This document shows, one piece after another, positions 1 through 8,558 of a DNA stretch of 11,877 bases. The stretch is from the NCBI GenBank assembly GCA_022496205.1, contig WTXD01000344.1, positions 1 through 11,877 on the forward strand, written 5' to 3'. Numbering within the stretch: position 1 is the first letter of the stretch; each line of letters starts with the position of its first letter. The notes beneath the pieces were generated by a model. It saw only the letters and a program-made list of their open reading frames with translations, had not been told where the DNA came from and did no database searches. The position numbers were made by a program, and so were the translations under genes. The DNA comes from Gloeopeniophorella convolvens (lineage: Eukaryota > Basidiomycota > Agaricomycetes > Russulales).

Positions 1-563
1 CACAATAATCGCTCCACCATACGATTTTGGCGGGGAAGATACAAGTTCCTGCGTGGGCTGAACCTGTCCAAAATGTCGTCGAAGCCCTTGAGGACATCTC
101 GGAGCATTCCGCTATCCTGGGTATCAGTTGCACTGTGGAGCTGGGGCCCGAATGCGCCCCACGTCCGTGTGAAGAGGACTGGAGGTAGGAATTGTGGCAT
201 GATTGAGCGTGCGTCCCCGAGCAGCCTAGCAATGAGAGTTTGGTCCAGAGGAGACGACTCGTCTCCAGGCTTTGAGTCCACACATACGCCGGGTGAATAC
301 CGGGGTAAGTCATCGAGCCAGGGAACCAACTCGTGATAGAGGCGAAGGAGCATCTTACCGACGCGCGCGTCCATGAGCTCGCCCTCTGCGTGGACGTATT
401 TCAGCTTGGCAATTAAATACTCGTAATCGTCGAGAAGGTGGTCTATTCGTTCATCGGCGCTTATGAGTGCGATCTCCAACGGTATGTTTACTATGTGCCT
501 CCATGCGGCGTCCTAAATTTTGTCAACCCTCCGCGCATTCTCGAGTGCGGGTTGTTCGACTGT

Positions 564-631
564 CACTGCGTGCACAGCAGACTTATCCTGAAGGAAAAAG
601 GCTTGAATAAGCGAGATATATGTTAAACTTG
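564..631 (+). repeat. Left terminal inverted repeat of the MITE
   Basis: Begins CACTGCGTGCACAGCAGACT and pairs with the complement of 976-1043. The first ungapped 68 positions carry about 13 mismatches, so the copy is not recent or the ends were already divergent. Confidence 0.85.
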
Positions 632-717
632 TTTTCGCTTTTTGTCGTCCGGAAAAGTGGTTATCAGAAACTTAATGACTCTCTAAGCACTCTTAAAGGG
701 GAAGAAAGTTTCCTAAT

Positions 718-940
718 AAAGTTAACCTTCTCTCACGACTTCCCCATGCAAACATAGTTGGCAATAAAGTCAAACAATCACCCATATTCTTCACGCTTTG
801 ACACCCAGAATGAGTGTTTTGTTTAGATTTCCGAGAAATGTCTTACTGGATGTTTATGGCTCAGGAATCTGGTAGAAAACTTTAACTTCAGGCACAGACT
901 TTACCCCTTATCAAAAAGTGTGTAGAGAATGTTAACTTCA
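718..940. repeat. Subterminal repeated motif inside the MITE
   Basis: The motif GTAGAAAACTTTAACTTCA (872-890) recurs as GTAGAGAATGTTAACTTCA (922-940), and a related inverted form lies at 718-736. Subterminal repeats of this kind are transposase-binding sites in CACTA elements. That role here is inferred. Confidence 0.4.
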
Positions 941-975
941 CTAATCCTCGTTTTTCGAGATTAAATAATAACAAG

Positions 976-1043
976 TAAGTTAAACAAATATCCAGCTTTT
1001 CGAAGCCTTTTTTCGTGAGAATAAGTCTGCTATGCACGCAGTG
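976..1043 (-). repeat. Right terminal inverted repeat of the MITE
   Basis: On the minus strand it begins CACTGCGTGCATAGCAGACT, matching the left end. The TGT directly outside (1044-1046) repeats the TGT at 561-563. Confidence 0.85.
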
Positions 1044-2442
1044 TGTGTCGTCCAGAACGTATATGCGTCCAAGCGCCGAAGGACGTCACGTGTGTATCCG
1101 TGTAACATAGAAAAAGTTTGGAGTCGCTCCCGAATGGCCAGGTGCGGAATGCACGTCCAACGCATCGCGAATATCGAGTCCGATACCTTCTTGAGGTCAA
1201 TCAACCGCATCTTCTCAGCGCGACCGTTCAAGGAAAGTAAGCGCGGGAGCTCCCAGGTAGAGCCAAATCACTGGTCCATCGGGGCATATAGACTGCAAGC
1301 GATGCCGCGGTCTCAATGCATGCTCGTAAGCGTCTACGTCGTGCTTCCTCGTCCGCGAAGAGGCTTGGACTGTGGGACGTTTCGAACAAGTACGCGACAT
1401 GGGCAGACAGCTCGTGGATGACACTGCGTTGGTGTATCTGCGAGGGGTTGAGAGCTAACGCTCCACCTTCGCTGAGGCGCCAGTCGGTGGACTGGGTTTG
1501 AATCGTCCCCGCGGATACCGATATGAGCCTGATGCACGATAAGGCTCTAATTGGGCCACTGATCATGAGGAAAGATAAAGCGGGGGCGACGCTGGTGGGC
1601 GATGGGTGATCTCGATCAGAGACCGCAGAAGATCGGCCTAGAGTAGCAAGGTATGGCGTCGTGGACTTGCGTTCGGCAGTGTCGACGTCTGTATCCTTGC
1701 CGGATATGAACACCGTCCTCCACACCTCTACACCCACATATGGTATTGAATGAACCGGGAATGCTCGCTATGAAGGGCTCGATCTCACTCTCCTCCGTGC
1801 GGTTCTTGATAAGCCAGCTGATGGACTGCGCATCGCGTTTCCGGCGCTCTTCGGAATCATCCATCGCCAGCTGCATCCTGCTTTCCGCCGCGTTCGTACT
1901 GACGACTTTCGGGGGGCCGCGAGAGCCATGCTTGTTGTATTTTCTTCCCCCAAATTTCTGGAACGTATACCAGATTAGGCCAGAGAAGGGGGTCTGGTAG
2001 GGTGATTGAAGGGTCACTACAGGTCCAACTATGCTCCAGAGATAGAGGGATGCACAGAGGGCAATGGGGATGATGGCGACGGTGGTATTGAGGTTGAAGA
2101 GGAAGTCGGCGAGGCCCGTGAAGAAGAGGAACTATAGTTCCGGACCCACTGCTGAATGATTGTCGCAAAAAGCGCTGCCGAGAGACTGAAGACAAGGCTC
2201 ATGAACCAGTATACGTTCACCCGCACGTCGGACGATAGTGGGCTGAAAGCTGGGGAATGAATGAAAGAGGCTGGTGCGATGAGAGTATGGGAGCCAGTCG
2301 ACGCGAGTTGCTGGGAGATCTGGGCGAGATATGAAGCTGATTGCTGGCCATAGAGTGCAGTCTCCCTTGCCGGGGGGTCCGGCTGCAGATTCTTGTAGCT
2401 ATCGACGAGGAGTGATGTCAGGGTCGCGGAATATAAACCGGC

Positions 2443-2509
2443 CTATGCGTCCACCACCGAACGAAGATCAATAAGAAAAGTGCTGCAACGGCAATGCAAA
2501 TCAACGCAC
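2443..2509 (-). other. Relic intron of the DUF6535 pseudogene
   Basis: A 67-base intron on the minus strand with donor GTGCGT and acceptor GCATAG. Splicing joins EAIIIF to AGLYSATLTS in phase 0, which is the family arrangement. The two exon frames are otherwise separated by stops. It shows the locus came from a genomic copy and not from a processed transcript. Confidence 0.8.
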
Positions 2510-2653
2510 GAATATAATGATTGCCTCCATTTCACTCTTCCACGTCTCTATAGAGCCCTGTCGTGATGCTTCCGCTTCTTCATTGTAAAGAGACTAGAGA
2601 GCGTTGGCATACTCGCCATAGTCATAAGATGAGGTGTAAAGCGAATAGTATCT

Positions 2654-2793
2654 GTCGCGCGCGGGCAGGTGCGGGCGGGCAATCGGTAACCAGCAACCGG
2701 CCCGGATGTATGCGCCATCGTGCAGAGCTCTCCAAGCTGCCAGTGGCTACTTGTCTCCTTCCATCATAATACAAAGCCTCTCGTGACACTCAG
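2654..2793. promoter_or_regulatory. Short divergent spacer between DUF6535 and F-box-like gene 1
   Basis: About 140 bases separate the first recognisable DUF6535 codons (minus strand) from the chosen start of F-box-like gene 1 (plus strand). Any promoters of the two genes would have to lie back to back here. No clear TATA box or other element was recognised, so this rests on position alone. Confidence 0.3.
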
Positions 2794-4709
2794 ATGGACT
2801 TGGCCACGCCGGCCCCATTGGATGTCGAGCTCGATGCACCTGCCCTACATGCCTCGTGAGCTCCCTTATCCTCATGCTGGTCTCCCATATTTACAGGATT
2901 CCCGCAATGCCAGGCATTCCCACCACGCCACAGTACTGCAGTCCCACAGCGCTCGCGCCGAAGCCCGCTCTGCAATTCAACAGAAGGTCAACGCCGCGAG
3001 ATCTCTTATTCATCAATGGAACATCCAAATGAATGATCTCTTGCCCATCTCCCGTCTCCCTCCCGAACTCCTTGGCCGTATCTTTTATCACCATGCTTCT
3101 ATCGAGCCCCCTTTCTACAATCCTATGCGTAGACTGGGATGGATTCGTGATACGCATGTTTGTCGACAATGGCGCCAAACCGCGCTAAGCGATGCTCTTT
3201 TGTGGGCACAGATCGGGGGCCCCTACTTCTTTCCCAAGTGGGCTGCCGAGATGCTTATCCGCGCGAAGCAGGCACCATTGTGCTTTTCCCCTCCTATACA
3301 CCAACTCGAGTGCTCTTTTTCCTGATGTTCCAGGCCCTACCGCGGATTCGCGAAATACGTTTCCTTCATGTGTCTGCACCTGAGGTGCAGGATGACGCCA
3401 GCGCCCTACTGTTATCAGCAGCCCCGGTCTTGGAACGCCTTACGATAAGTGCCACGGATGTGCGGCCTCTGACCGTCAAGGTTGGACATGGGATGAAGTC
3501 TTTGGAGGACAATGCGCCAAATTTGGAGAGGCTCGTGCTTCGTGACACCTGCGTTCCCTGGTTGTCAATCCCGCAGTGCCGACTTTCCCACCTAGAAGTA
3601 GTCCAGCGCTACAGAAGACCCTCTGACTTCGATGATATCGCTCCCTCATTTGGTCACCTAGACGGGTTCATCGACGTCCTCGCCAGCTCGTCCAACTCTG
3701 GAGGTTCTCATCCTCGAATGGTGCACGCATTCACTATCTGAGTCGCTTTCGACCCGAGTCCGACCCATAATCGACCTTCCAAGACTTCGCCAATTGCAAA
3801 CCGCTGGACAGAGTAATGTCGTCAATCACATTCTGTCTCCGCTGAGCCTCACAGCTTGCGAACCTGCACTTAGTCTGCACTGCCGACGACCCTCTTGAAA
3901 TGGAATCCTGGCTCAAGATCATTCCCAATGCTGTAGCACTATTTCAAAGAACTGCAATCACACTGAAGAGTCTCGGTGTTACAGCCGAGAACGGTGTCGC
4001 AGCGGAGAACGAAGTCGACTCACGGCCAACGCTGGTCAAAATCCAAGGGAGTTGTGACCCACCCGCTTCGTTAGATGACCTGTTCAAGTCCTACTCACCT
4101 GAACCCAATCTCTACCTCCATTTGATGTCCCACTTCGATGGCGGATGTGACTACATCTCGACCCTCGTCGAGGAGGTGTGTGCGCCCCTACCTTTGGACC
4201 AGTTGGAGTTCCTTTGTGTCTCCGCTTCTTGGAAGTTTTCAGGGCCTCCGCCAGACTGGGCACAACTCTTCCAGCGATGCTTACAAGTAACTTCGATTTA
4301 CATGTTTGGCAGGGAGAGCGTTGGCCTTCTCGTAGCAATCAACCCTCGCACGGAGCTCGTCTCGAAAGAGAACAGCATCAACTCTCCATATTCTGAACAA
4401 GCGCCGAGAAAACGGACCGCCGACACCATCACGGCGCCGGCAGCATTTGGCACCGTCTGCGGTCCTCATCAAGCCATACCCTTTCCTGTGCTCACAACTC
4501 TTATCTTGGATCGAGTCGACTTTGATATGAAAATTCGCGGCTCCAGAGAGCAGGTGGGTCATGTGATGGCACAAGCAGTTGCGCGACGGAAGGCTTTACA
4601 GCTGCCGATCGAGTCGCTCGCTATCAGAAGATGTGCCGTCAAATCCGATTCTCGGAATACGCTCGCCAACCTTGTGCCCGAATTTGAGTGGGATGGATGG
4701 AGAGGTTAG
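2794..4709 (+). pseudogene. F-box-like/LRR protein gene 1, three frame changes
   Basis: Relative of the two F-box-like genes downstream. Exon 1 (2794-2855) reads MDLATPAPLDVELDAPALHA and splices to exon 2. A helical stretch ARAEARSAIQQKV leads to the F-box-like core LPPELLGRIFYHH, followed by WIRDTHVCRQWRQTALSD, the family's conserved F-box continuation. LRR-like repeats follow (LPRIREIRFLHV, APVLERLTI, APNLERLVLRD), ending in FEWDGWRG and a stop. The frame is lost near 3283-3300 (one base missing), near 3681-3692 (one base extra; compare GCPTLELL of gene 2 with RPTLEVL here) and near 3835-3855 (one base extra). The last piece, 3900-4709, is a clean frame. An intact product would be about 618 residues and would act as an SCF ubiquitin-ligase adaptor. 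No GT...AG intron that I could find repairs the breaks. Sequence errors remain possible. Confidence 0.75.
2856..2913 (+). other. Predicted intron of F-box-like gene 1
   Basis: Donor GTGAGC after HA-S, acceptor AATGCCAG at 2913, 58 bases, joining at phase 2 into HSHHATVLQSHSARAE. The more pyrimidine-rich acceptor TTTACAG at 2896 would give the wrong frame for the F-box exon, so the later AG was chosen. If the earlier acceptor is used, this gene has a further frame break. Confidence 0.5.
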
Positions 4710-4970
4710 ATAGTAGATCAGAGTCAGCCGGGCCCATATGTTTGAAGGCGAGAGGTGCATCTTTCTTGTGGGTCATTGGCGTCCTTGCCTCGAGCCAGCA
4801 ATTGAACGGCTACAGTGACCTTCCCAACGGTACCCAGAAGTATTTTTCCCGACTCGGCCACAATACACGTTCGCATTGATTGTAGTAGTTGAGACAATGA
4901 ATGAGGTGAATCGCTCTATTCTTGCGGAAGGCCATCGCGCGGCAACTTGCGGTCGAATTGCCACCGGGGC

Positions 4971-5019
4971 GGGCATCGGGCATCGGGCATCGGGCATCGG
5001 GCATCGGGCATCGGGCACC
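4971..5019 (+). repeat. Tandem 7-base repeat, (GGGCATC)6 plus one variant
   Basis: Six perfect GGGCATC units occupy 4971-5012, followed by GGGCACC at 5013-5019. The unit length is not a multiple of three-base codons only in single copy, but no gene spans it. Such a repeat is likely length-variable between strains. Confidence 0.95.
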
Positions 5020-5212
5020 GGGCGACGGCGACATAAGTAACAGACGTCACAACGCCGTTGAGAAATGACAGTGCCCCATTGGTTCCTATGATTCATGACG
5101 AAGGCGAGTCCCCACAGATGGTATCAGGCGAAAGATGGATGCGACGCCTTGTTAGATGAGCACGACTGAGTTCGGCTGCGCCTGGTTGCGCACGCACCAA
5201 TATATGACACGC

Positions 5213-5242
5213 AGATCGTGCAAGATCGTGCAAGATCGTGCA
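5213..5242 (+). repeat. Tandem 10-base repeat, (AGATCGTGCA)3
   Basis: Three perfect copies of AGATCGTGCA, ending just before the duplicated unit begins. A TATA-like TATATGA lies at 5201-5207. The repeat is 135 bases upstream of the start codon of F-box-like gene 2 and is absent from the equivalent place before gene 3. Confidence 0.9.
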
Positions 5243-5250
5243 CGTCAAGC

Positions 5251-5376
5251 CCCGTCGGAGCTGCCGCCGCTACGCACGAGTTTCTCCCGGCAACGCGCGC
5301 GGCAGCGCGCAGCACTCCGTGATAGGATCCAGACATCTCGTCTTCTCCCCTTTGCATACTCTCCCACTTCTGGAGA
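5251..5376 (+). promoter_or_regulatory. Shared 5' flank of F-box-like gene 2
   Basis: This upstream stretch is matched, with substitutions and gaps, by 8416-8558 before gene 3, and both end in TTCTGGAGAATG at the start codon. It is the likely location of the core promoter and 5' untranslated region of the array genes. No specific factor site was recognised. Confidence 0.4.
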
Positions 5377-7352
5377 ATGCCTGCGAATTCCCCTTCTCAG
5401 CGCTCCCATGACGCTCTCAACAAGGAGCGCCTTCAGAGGCGTGTCAAGCGTGACCAAGCGCGATCAACGATACAACAAGCCAGAGTCCCTGCGGGGGGTA
5501 CGGGTGGACAGAGTGGCCCTTCTGGTCCGGCTGGAAAAAGGTGAGTGAGCGCAGCGTCTGATGCATTCCCCTTCAAATATGCAGCGCTCAATTACACCCA
5601 CCCAGCGGCCTCGTTTCCTCACCATCTAGATCAGGTATTCCAGCCAGACCCGATATTCGAGACCATCACACGCGCGGTATCCTCTCCACGCGTACAAGAC
5701 GCGATGCCCTCGTACCCATCTACACCCTGCCTCCCGAGCTCCTGGCTCGCATCTTCCATTTCCATGCACTCAGCCACCCACCTCTCATAGACGGCAGGTC
5801 GTTAGGTTGGATTGTCGACACACACGTATGCCAGCATTGGCGTCAGGTCGCGCTGGGTGACGGCTCTCTTTGGAGCGATATCAAGGGGCCCTCGGCCAAA
5901 AACAGGTGGATCCCCGAGATGGTGGCCCGTTCAAAGGACGCGCCATTGAGCATCAGTCTTCTCGAGCCACCTGACCAGAGGCTTCTTTCCATGTTTCTTC
6001 TTCACCTTCCTCGCATCCGCGAGCTCGTTTTACCGGGTCTGTGGCCATTCCAAGTAGGGGAAGACGTCACTCGAAAAATCCTGACCCATGAAGCCCCGAT
6101 ACTTGAACGATTCACTCTGGGACTTGCCGGACATGGGACAAGGACGTCTCCGATAGTCCCGAACCAGGTTAGGCTCTTCGGAGGTCACGGTGCACCGAGG
6201 CTACGGGAGGTGACGCTGCACGGTGTTAACCTCCCATGGTCATCGTTCCCGCGCAGCCCCCTGACTCACCTCGAAGTCAGAGCTCCCAAAATGCATTCAC
6301 TTGAGCACCTAATGGGCGTCTTGGCTGGTTGTCCAACGCTTGAACTCCTTTCACTTCACCACTGTCTACCATCCACCCCATCTACGCTCGATCAAGTCTC
6401 TGCGGTCACTCTCCCAAACCTCCGCCGGTTGGCTCTTACGGGTACAAGCGATGAGATTACACGCATGCTCGAATATCTGAAACTACCCCCTTCGTCGAGT
6501 CTCGATATACATTGCGTCAACCCGAGTCCCAGTCAGGGGAACCCCACGAGTATCCTTCCTTTTATTGCGGCGCACTTCGCTAGGCCGGAGGCAGTCACCC
6601 TGCGCAGCCTCTACGTCATGCACTACATGTTTTCGAGGCATCTAGTGGAAATCATAGCGTACGGTACCCTACCCGGACCTGAGGGTCACCCTTCCCACGA
6701 CAGCCACCTCAATCTCCAATTTGAAGTCGATCATGATCCAGGCATGTTGTCGGGCATAGTCCAGCAGACATTTGCAACACTTCCCTTCGCGAACGTCGAG
6801 TACCATGATGTCATAGCTTCGGACGAGCTGCGGCCCCTTGACTGGTCGCGACTACGCCACCGATGCAGCAAGATTGTGAACATGAGTCTCATGGGGAACG
6901 GAGCCGCCGCACTCCTGAAGAATTTCAGCTCTCCCAAGGCCGATGTTCCTCGGCCTAGCAGCAGCAGCGCCGAGAAGAAGCGCAAAGGACGGGAGGCGGC
7001 CGCGAGCGCTGTGGCGCAACCGATCCCTTTCCCCAACTTGACATCGCTCTACGTGCGGGACATCGACTTCTTGCAACGAGTCCCTGACGGCGACGGCACC
7101 ATGTTCGACATTGTCAAGGACGCCATGGATCGGAGGAAGCAGTGCAGTGTTCAGCTCGAAAAGTTGGAGATCTCTCGCTGCATCATCACCGCCAACCAAG
7201 CACGCCAGCTGGGTGAGTTTGTGCGGGAGTTCGAATGGGACGAAGACGAGGGCCAGCCAGAGGACCCGGGTTATACGGATCCTCGCGATTTCTATGCAGA
7301 AGACTCGGACTGGAGCGGGGAAGAGTCCGAAATGGCGTGGGAGGACCTTTGA
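5377..7352 (+). CDS. F-box-like/LRR domain protein, gene 2 (two exons, intact)
   Basis: The only fully open gene in the window. Exon 1 (5377-5540) starts MPANSPSQRS; exon 2 (5585-7352) ends MAWEDL. The joined frame is 643 residues. Residues 1-98 are polar, proline- and serine-rich. The F-box-like core LPPELLARIFHFHAL spans about 103-117 and continues as DTHVCQHWRQVALGDGSLW to about 151. Irregular LRR-like repeats run from about 180 to 480 (LPRIRELVLP, APRLREVTLHG, CPTLELLSLHHC, LPNLRRLALTG). A basic KKRKGR lies near 519-524, a possible nuclear signal. The C-terminal 40 residues are strongly acidic. F-box proteins bind SKP1 and present targets to the SCF ubiquitin ligase; the LRR half would choose the target. 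Family placement is by motif recognition; the substrate is unknown. Compared with gene 3 it lacks 16 residues just before the F-box. The start is supported by the same context and same 164-base exon 1 in gene 3. Confidence 0.88.
5541..5584 (+). other. Intron of F-box-like gene 2 (44 bases)
   Basis: Donor GTGAGT, branch-like TCTGAT, acceptor ATATGCAG. It splits an AG|C serine codon, at exactly the same place as the intron of gene 3, and the joined frame leads into SAQLHPPSGLV. It is short even for a basidiomycete: 21 bases present in the gene 3 intron are missing. Confidence 0.85.
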
Positions 7353-7901
7353 TGGACCGTGACGAAGACGAGAGGGTATGCTTGGAGAACTATTTGGACT
7401 AGCGCTGCTGCTGGCAGGGCAAGTCTGAGCATAGGGTAAGCGATCTCAGTGCTCCCGTTACAGTTAATTCAAGGACTAACAGACAATTTGTCGGTAGGGC
7501 AAATACTGTATAATACTAGCTGTATCCTGGCATAATGTGGTATACTTTTGTTCAATATGAGAGGTCGTCTGGGACCGTCTGCTGGTCTTGTCGCATTCAG
7601 TGTCCACCGCGGCGATTCGTCGCACGCGTCCTGCGTATTGTGCGTCACTCGTCAGAACTCTACATTTTAATCCCTCTTTGACGGTCCTCGCCACTTGAAG
7701 ACACAATCGCCGGATCTCCTTTTCTCCCGGAAGATGCTGGCCAAGAAAAAATGTGTGGACAGTAAGCACGACAGCTCTCGTTATTACGAAGAACGAAATA
7801 CAAGTGTACCCCGGGGATCATGGCACCCTGTTCCTGTAGATCTATGGAGGTGTTGCTTGGAGCGCCTTGAGAGCCTCCAACACTCCGGTTTATTGACTAT
7901 C
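7353..7901. other. Duplicated 3' flank of F-box-like gene 2
   Basis: Non-coding stretch between the stop of gene 2 and the end of the convergent DUF6535 piece. It is matched along its length by 10649-11203. Open frames in the two copies do not correspond, which argues against a gene. It should hold the 3' untranslated region and terminator of gene 2; no clear polyadenylation signal was picked out. Confidence 0.6.
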
Positions 7902-8415
7902 CTAGAAGGGGTGAGCTAACGCGTCGGCAAGCTCTTGTATCGCGTCGTTCGGGTGCTGCCCTTTGTCTCCGCGGAGCATATTGCACGCCGACGTCGCGAC
8001 TTCGTCGACAAGCCATTGCGGAAGGTTGTACGATTCAAGGACGGCGGGTGTATTTCGCTGAACCATGTCGCAAAAGAGGTGAAGAAGTGTGCGCCGAGCC
8101 GCATGTATTTGTCTCAATCAGATGTTGAAGCCCTGAAAGTTAGAATGCAGGAGACACGGTGGGGTTTGGATGTCGGAGGCCGGTCTGGCAGCTGAGCTGG
8201 GCGAGAGTGATGAGGAATATTTCGACGGAAAGGCCGAATCCTTCTTCGTGTACGATATCAAAGCAGCGCTATGGCGATCGCTCTACCATGCGATTTTGCC
8301 TGGGAAGGTACTTCCCGCGCGGGTTGATCCTGTCCTAAATGACATCGAGGCTTGCCGCCACGACTCGCTAGAGGCGAAGGAGCGCCTCGTCGACGCGTGC
8401 GATGATGCTTCACAC
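7902..8415 (-). pseudogene. Truncated DUF6535 gene 3' fragment, copy 1
   Basis: Minus-strand piece of a DUF6535-type gene, convergent with F-box-like gene 2. Its upstream part matches the left-edge pseudogene: ARVDEALLRL against ARVGKMLLRL, and DRINPRGKYLPRQNRMVER against the end of that copy. It then continues beyond what the left edge shows (RCFDIVHEEGFGLSVEIF, TLLHLFCDMVQRNTP, LESYNLPQWLVDEVATSA, NDAIQELADALAHPF) to a TAG at 7902-7904. Several in-frame stops and frame changes break it. About 250 bases present in the left copy between LLRL and the DRINP segment are missing. The N-terminal membrane domain is absent. It is a relic; any transcript would be antisense to the 3' end of gene 2. 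Confidence 0.75.
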
Positions 8416-8558
8416 CACGTCGGAGCCCCTGCGGCCGCTGCCTCCCCGCACTCTACCCGCACTCCTTCTCCCGGCGCAGCAGTACGCACTGCGCAGCACT
8501 CTGTGATATCCAAACATCCCGTCTTCTTCCCTTTTGCGCACACTCTCGCTTCTGGAGA

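Larger units (their letters stand above)
564..1043. mobile_element. CACTA-like MITE (480 bp, non-autonomous) inserted in DUF6535 gene
   Basis: An AT-rich block in GC-rich surroundings, bounded by terminal inverted repeats at 564-631 and 976-1043. They match at about 55 of 68 positions without gaps, and the outermost 11 bases are identical. The ends read CACTG...CAGTG and are flanked by TGT on each side (561-563 and 1044-1046). A CACTR end with a 3-base target duplication is typical of the CACTA/EnSpm superfamily. It contains no transposase-like frame, so it would depend on a transposase elsewhere. Removing the element and one TGT joins the minus-strand frame RIYVLDD to TVEQPALENARRVDKI without a break. 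The superfamily call is inferred; the insertion itself is well supported. Confidence 0.85.
1..2653 (-). pseudogene. DUF6535 family protein, degraded, continues past left edge
   Basis: Membrane-anchored protein family of unknown function, expanded in Agaricomycetes. Read on the minus strand, the pieces follow family order. An N-terminal motif (YGEYANAL, SLYNEEAEAS, IETWKSEMEAIIIF) is followed by an intron (2443-2509). A membrane segment comes next (GLYSATLTSLLVDSYKNLQP), then the hallmark VNVYWFMSLVFSLSAALFA and QQWVRNY, a second hydrophobic block (LFFTGLADFLFNL), SPYQTPFSGLIWY and FIASIPGSFNT. The distal part has ACIETAASL, MRWTC and, in 512-1, ADERIDHLLDDYEYL to LPRQNRMVER. Lesions seen: TAG at 2594-2596 and at 513-515, both where tryptophan fits; a frame break near 2131-2139 where about 45 family residues are missing; an extra base near 1737; frame changes near 1245 and 1080; and a transposon at 564-1043. 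No convincing start codon was found; an in-frame stop lies at 2747-2749. Family assignment is from recognition of motifs. Single-base breaks could in part be sequence errors, but the whole set argues for decay. Confidence 0.85.
4710..5250. other. Gene-free spacer with simple repeats
   Basis: No supported gene on either strand. Frames that stay open here, such as a minus-strand run across the heptamer repeat, have low-complexity products without family resemblance. The spacer holds the two tandem repeats listed separately. Its right end marks where the duplicated unit begins. Confidence 0.5.
5251..8415 (+). repeat. Tandem segmental duplication, unit 1
   Basis: The stretch from CGTCGGAG near 5253 through F-box-like gene 2, its 3' flank and the antisense DUF6535 piece is repeated in the same order and orientation from 8416. 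Homology covers both exons, the intron position, more than 650 bases of non-coding 3' flank and the 5' flank, so this is genomic tandem duplication. Alignment was by eye; indels include a 48-base coding deletion and a 21-base intron difference. Confidence 0.9.

Noticed and set aside
73..336. Plus-strand open frame of 87 codons at the left edge
   Set aside because: It is the shadow of the minus-strand DUF6535 frame, which is open over the same bases and carries family motifs.
512..1040. Reading 513-1040 as a large DUF6535 intron ending in AAATTTAG
   Set aside because: The inverted repeats, the TGT duplication and the restored frame show a transposon, and the TAG at 513-515 is better read as a tryptophan codon turned nonsense because the upstream frame continues in register.
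3270..3330. Intron GTGCTT...TTCCAG to repair the first frame change of gene 1
   Set aside because: Its length is 54 bases, a multiple of three, so it cannot change frame, and genes 2 and 3 have no intron there.
4773..5096. Minus-strand open frame with repeated PDARCPM
   Set aside because: The frame is kept open by the GGGCATC repeat; outside it there is no family resemblance, splice logic or conserved copy.
7476..7769. Minus-strand frame with HTFFLGQHLPGEKE, partly similar to 10829-11083
   Set aside because: Short similarity is expected from the segmental duplication; the frames diverge by shifts and the ends do not correspond.
7695..8195. Plus-strand open frames after gene 2
   Set aside because: They are not preserved in the matching bases of unit 2, and they lie opposite the DUF6535 relic, which explains the openness.
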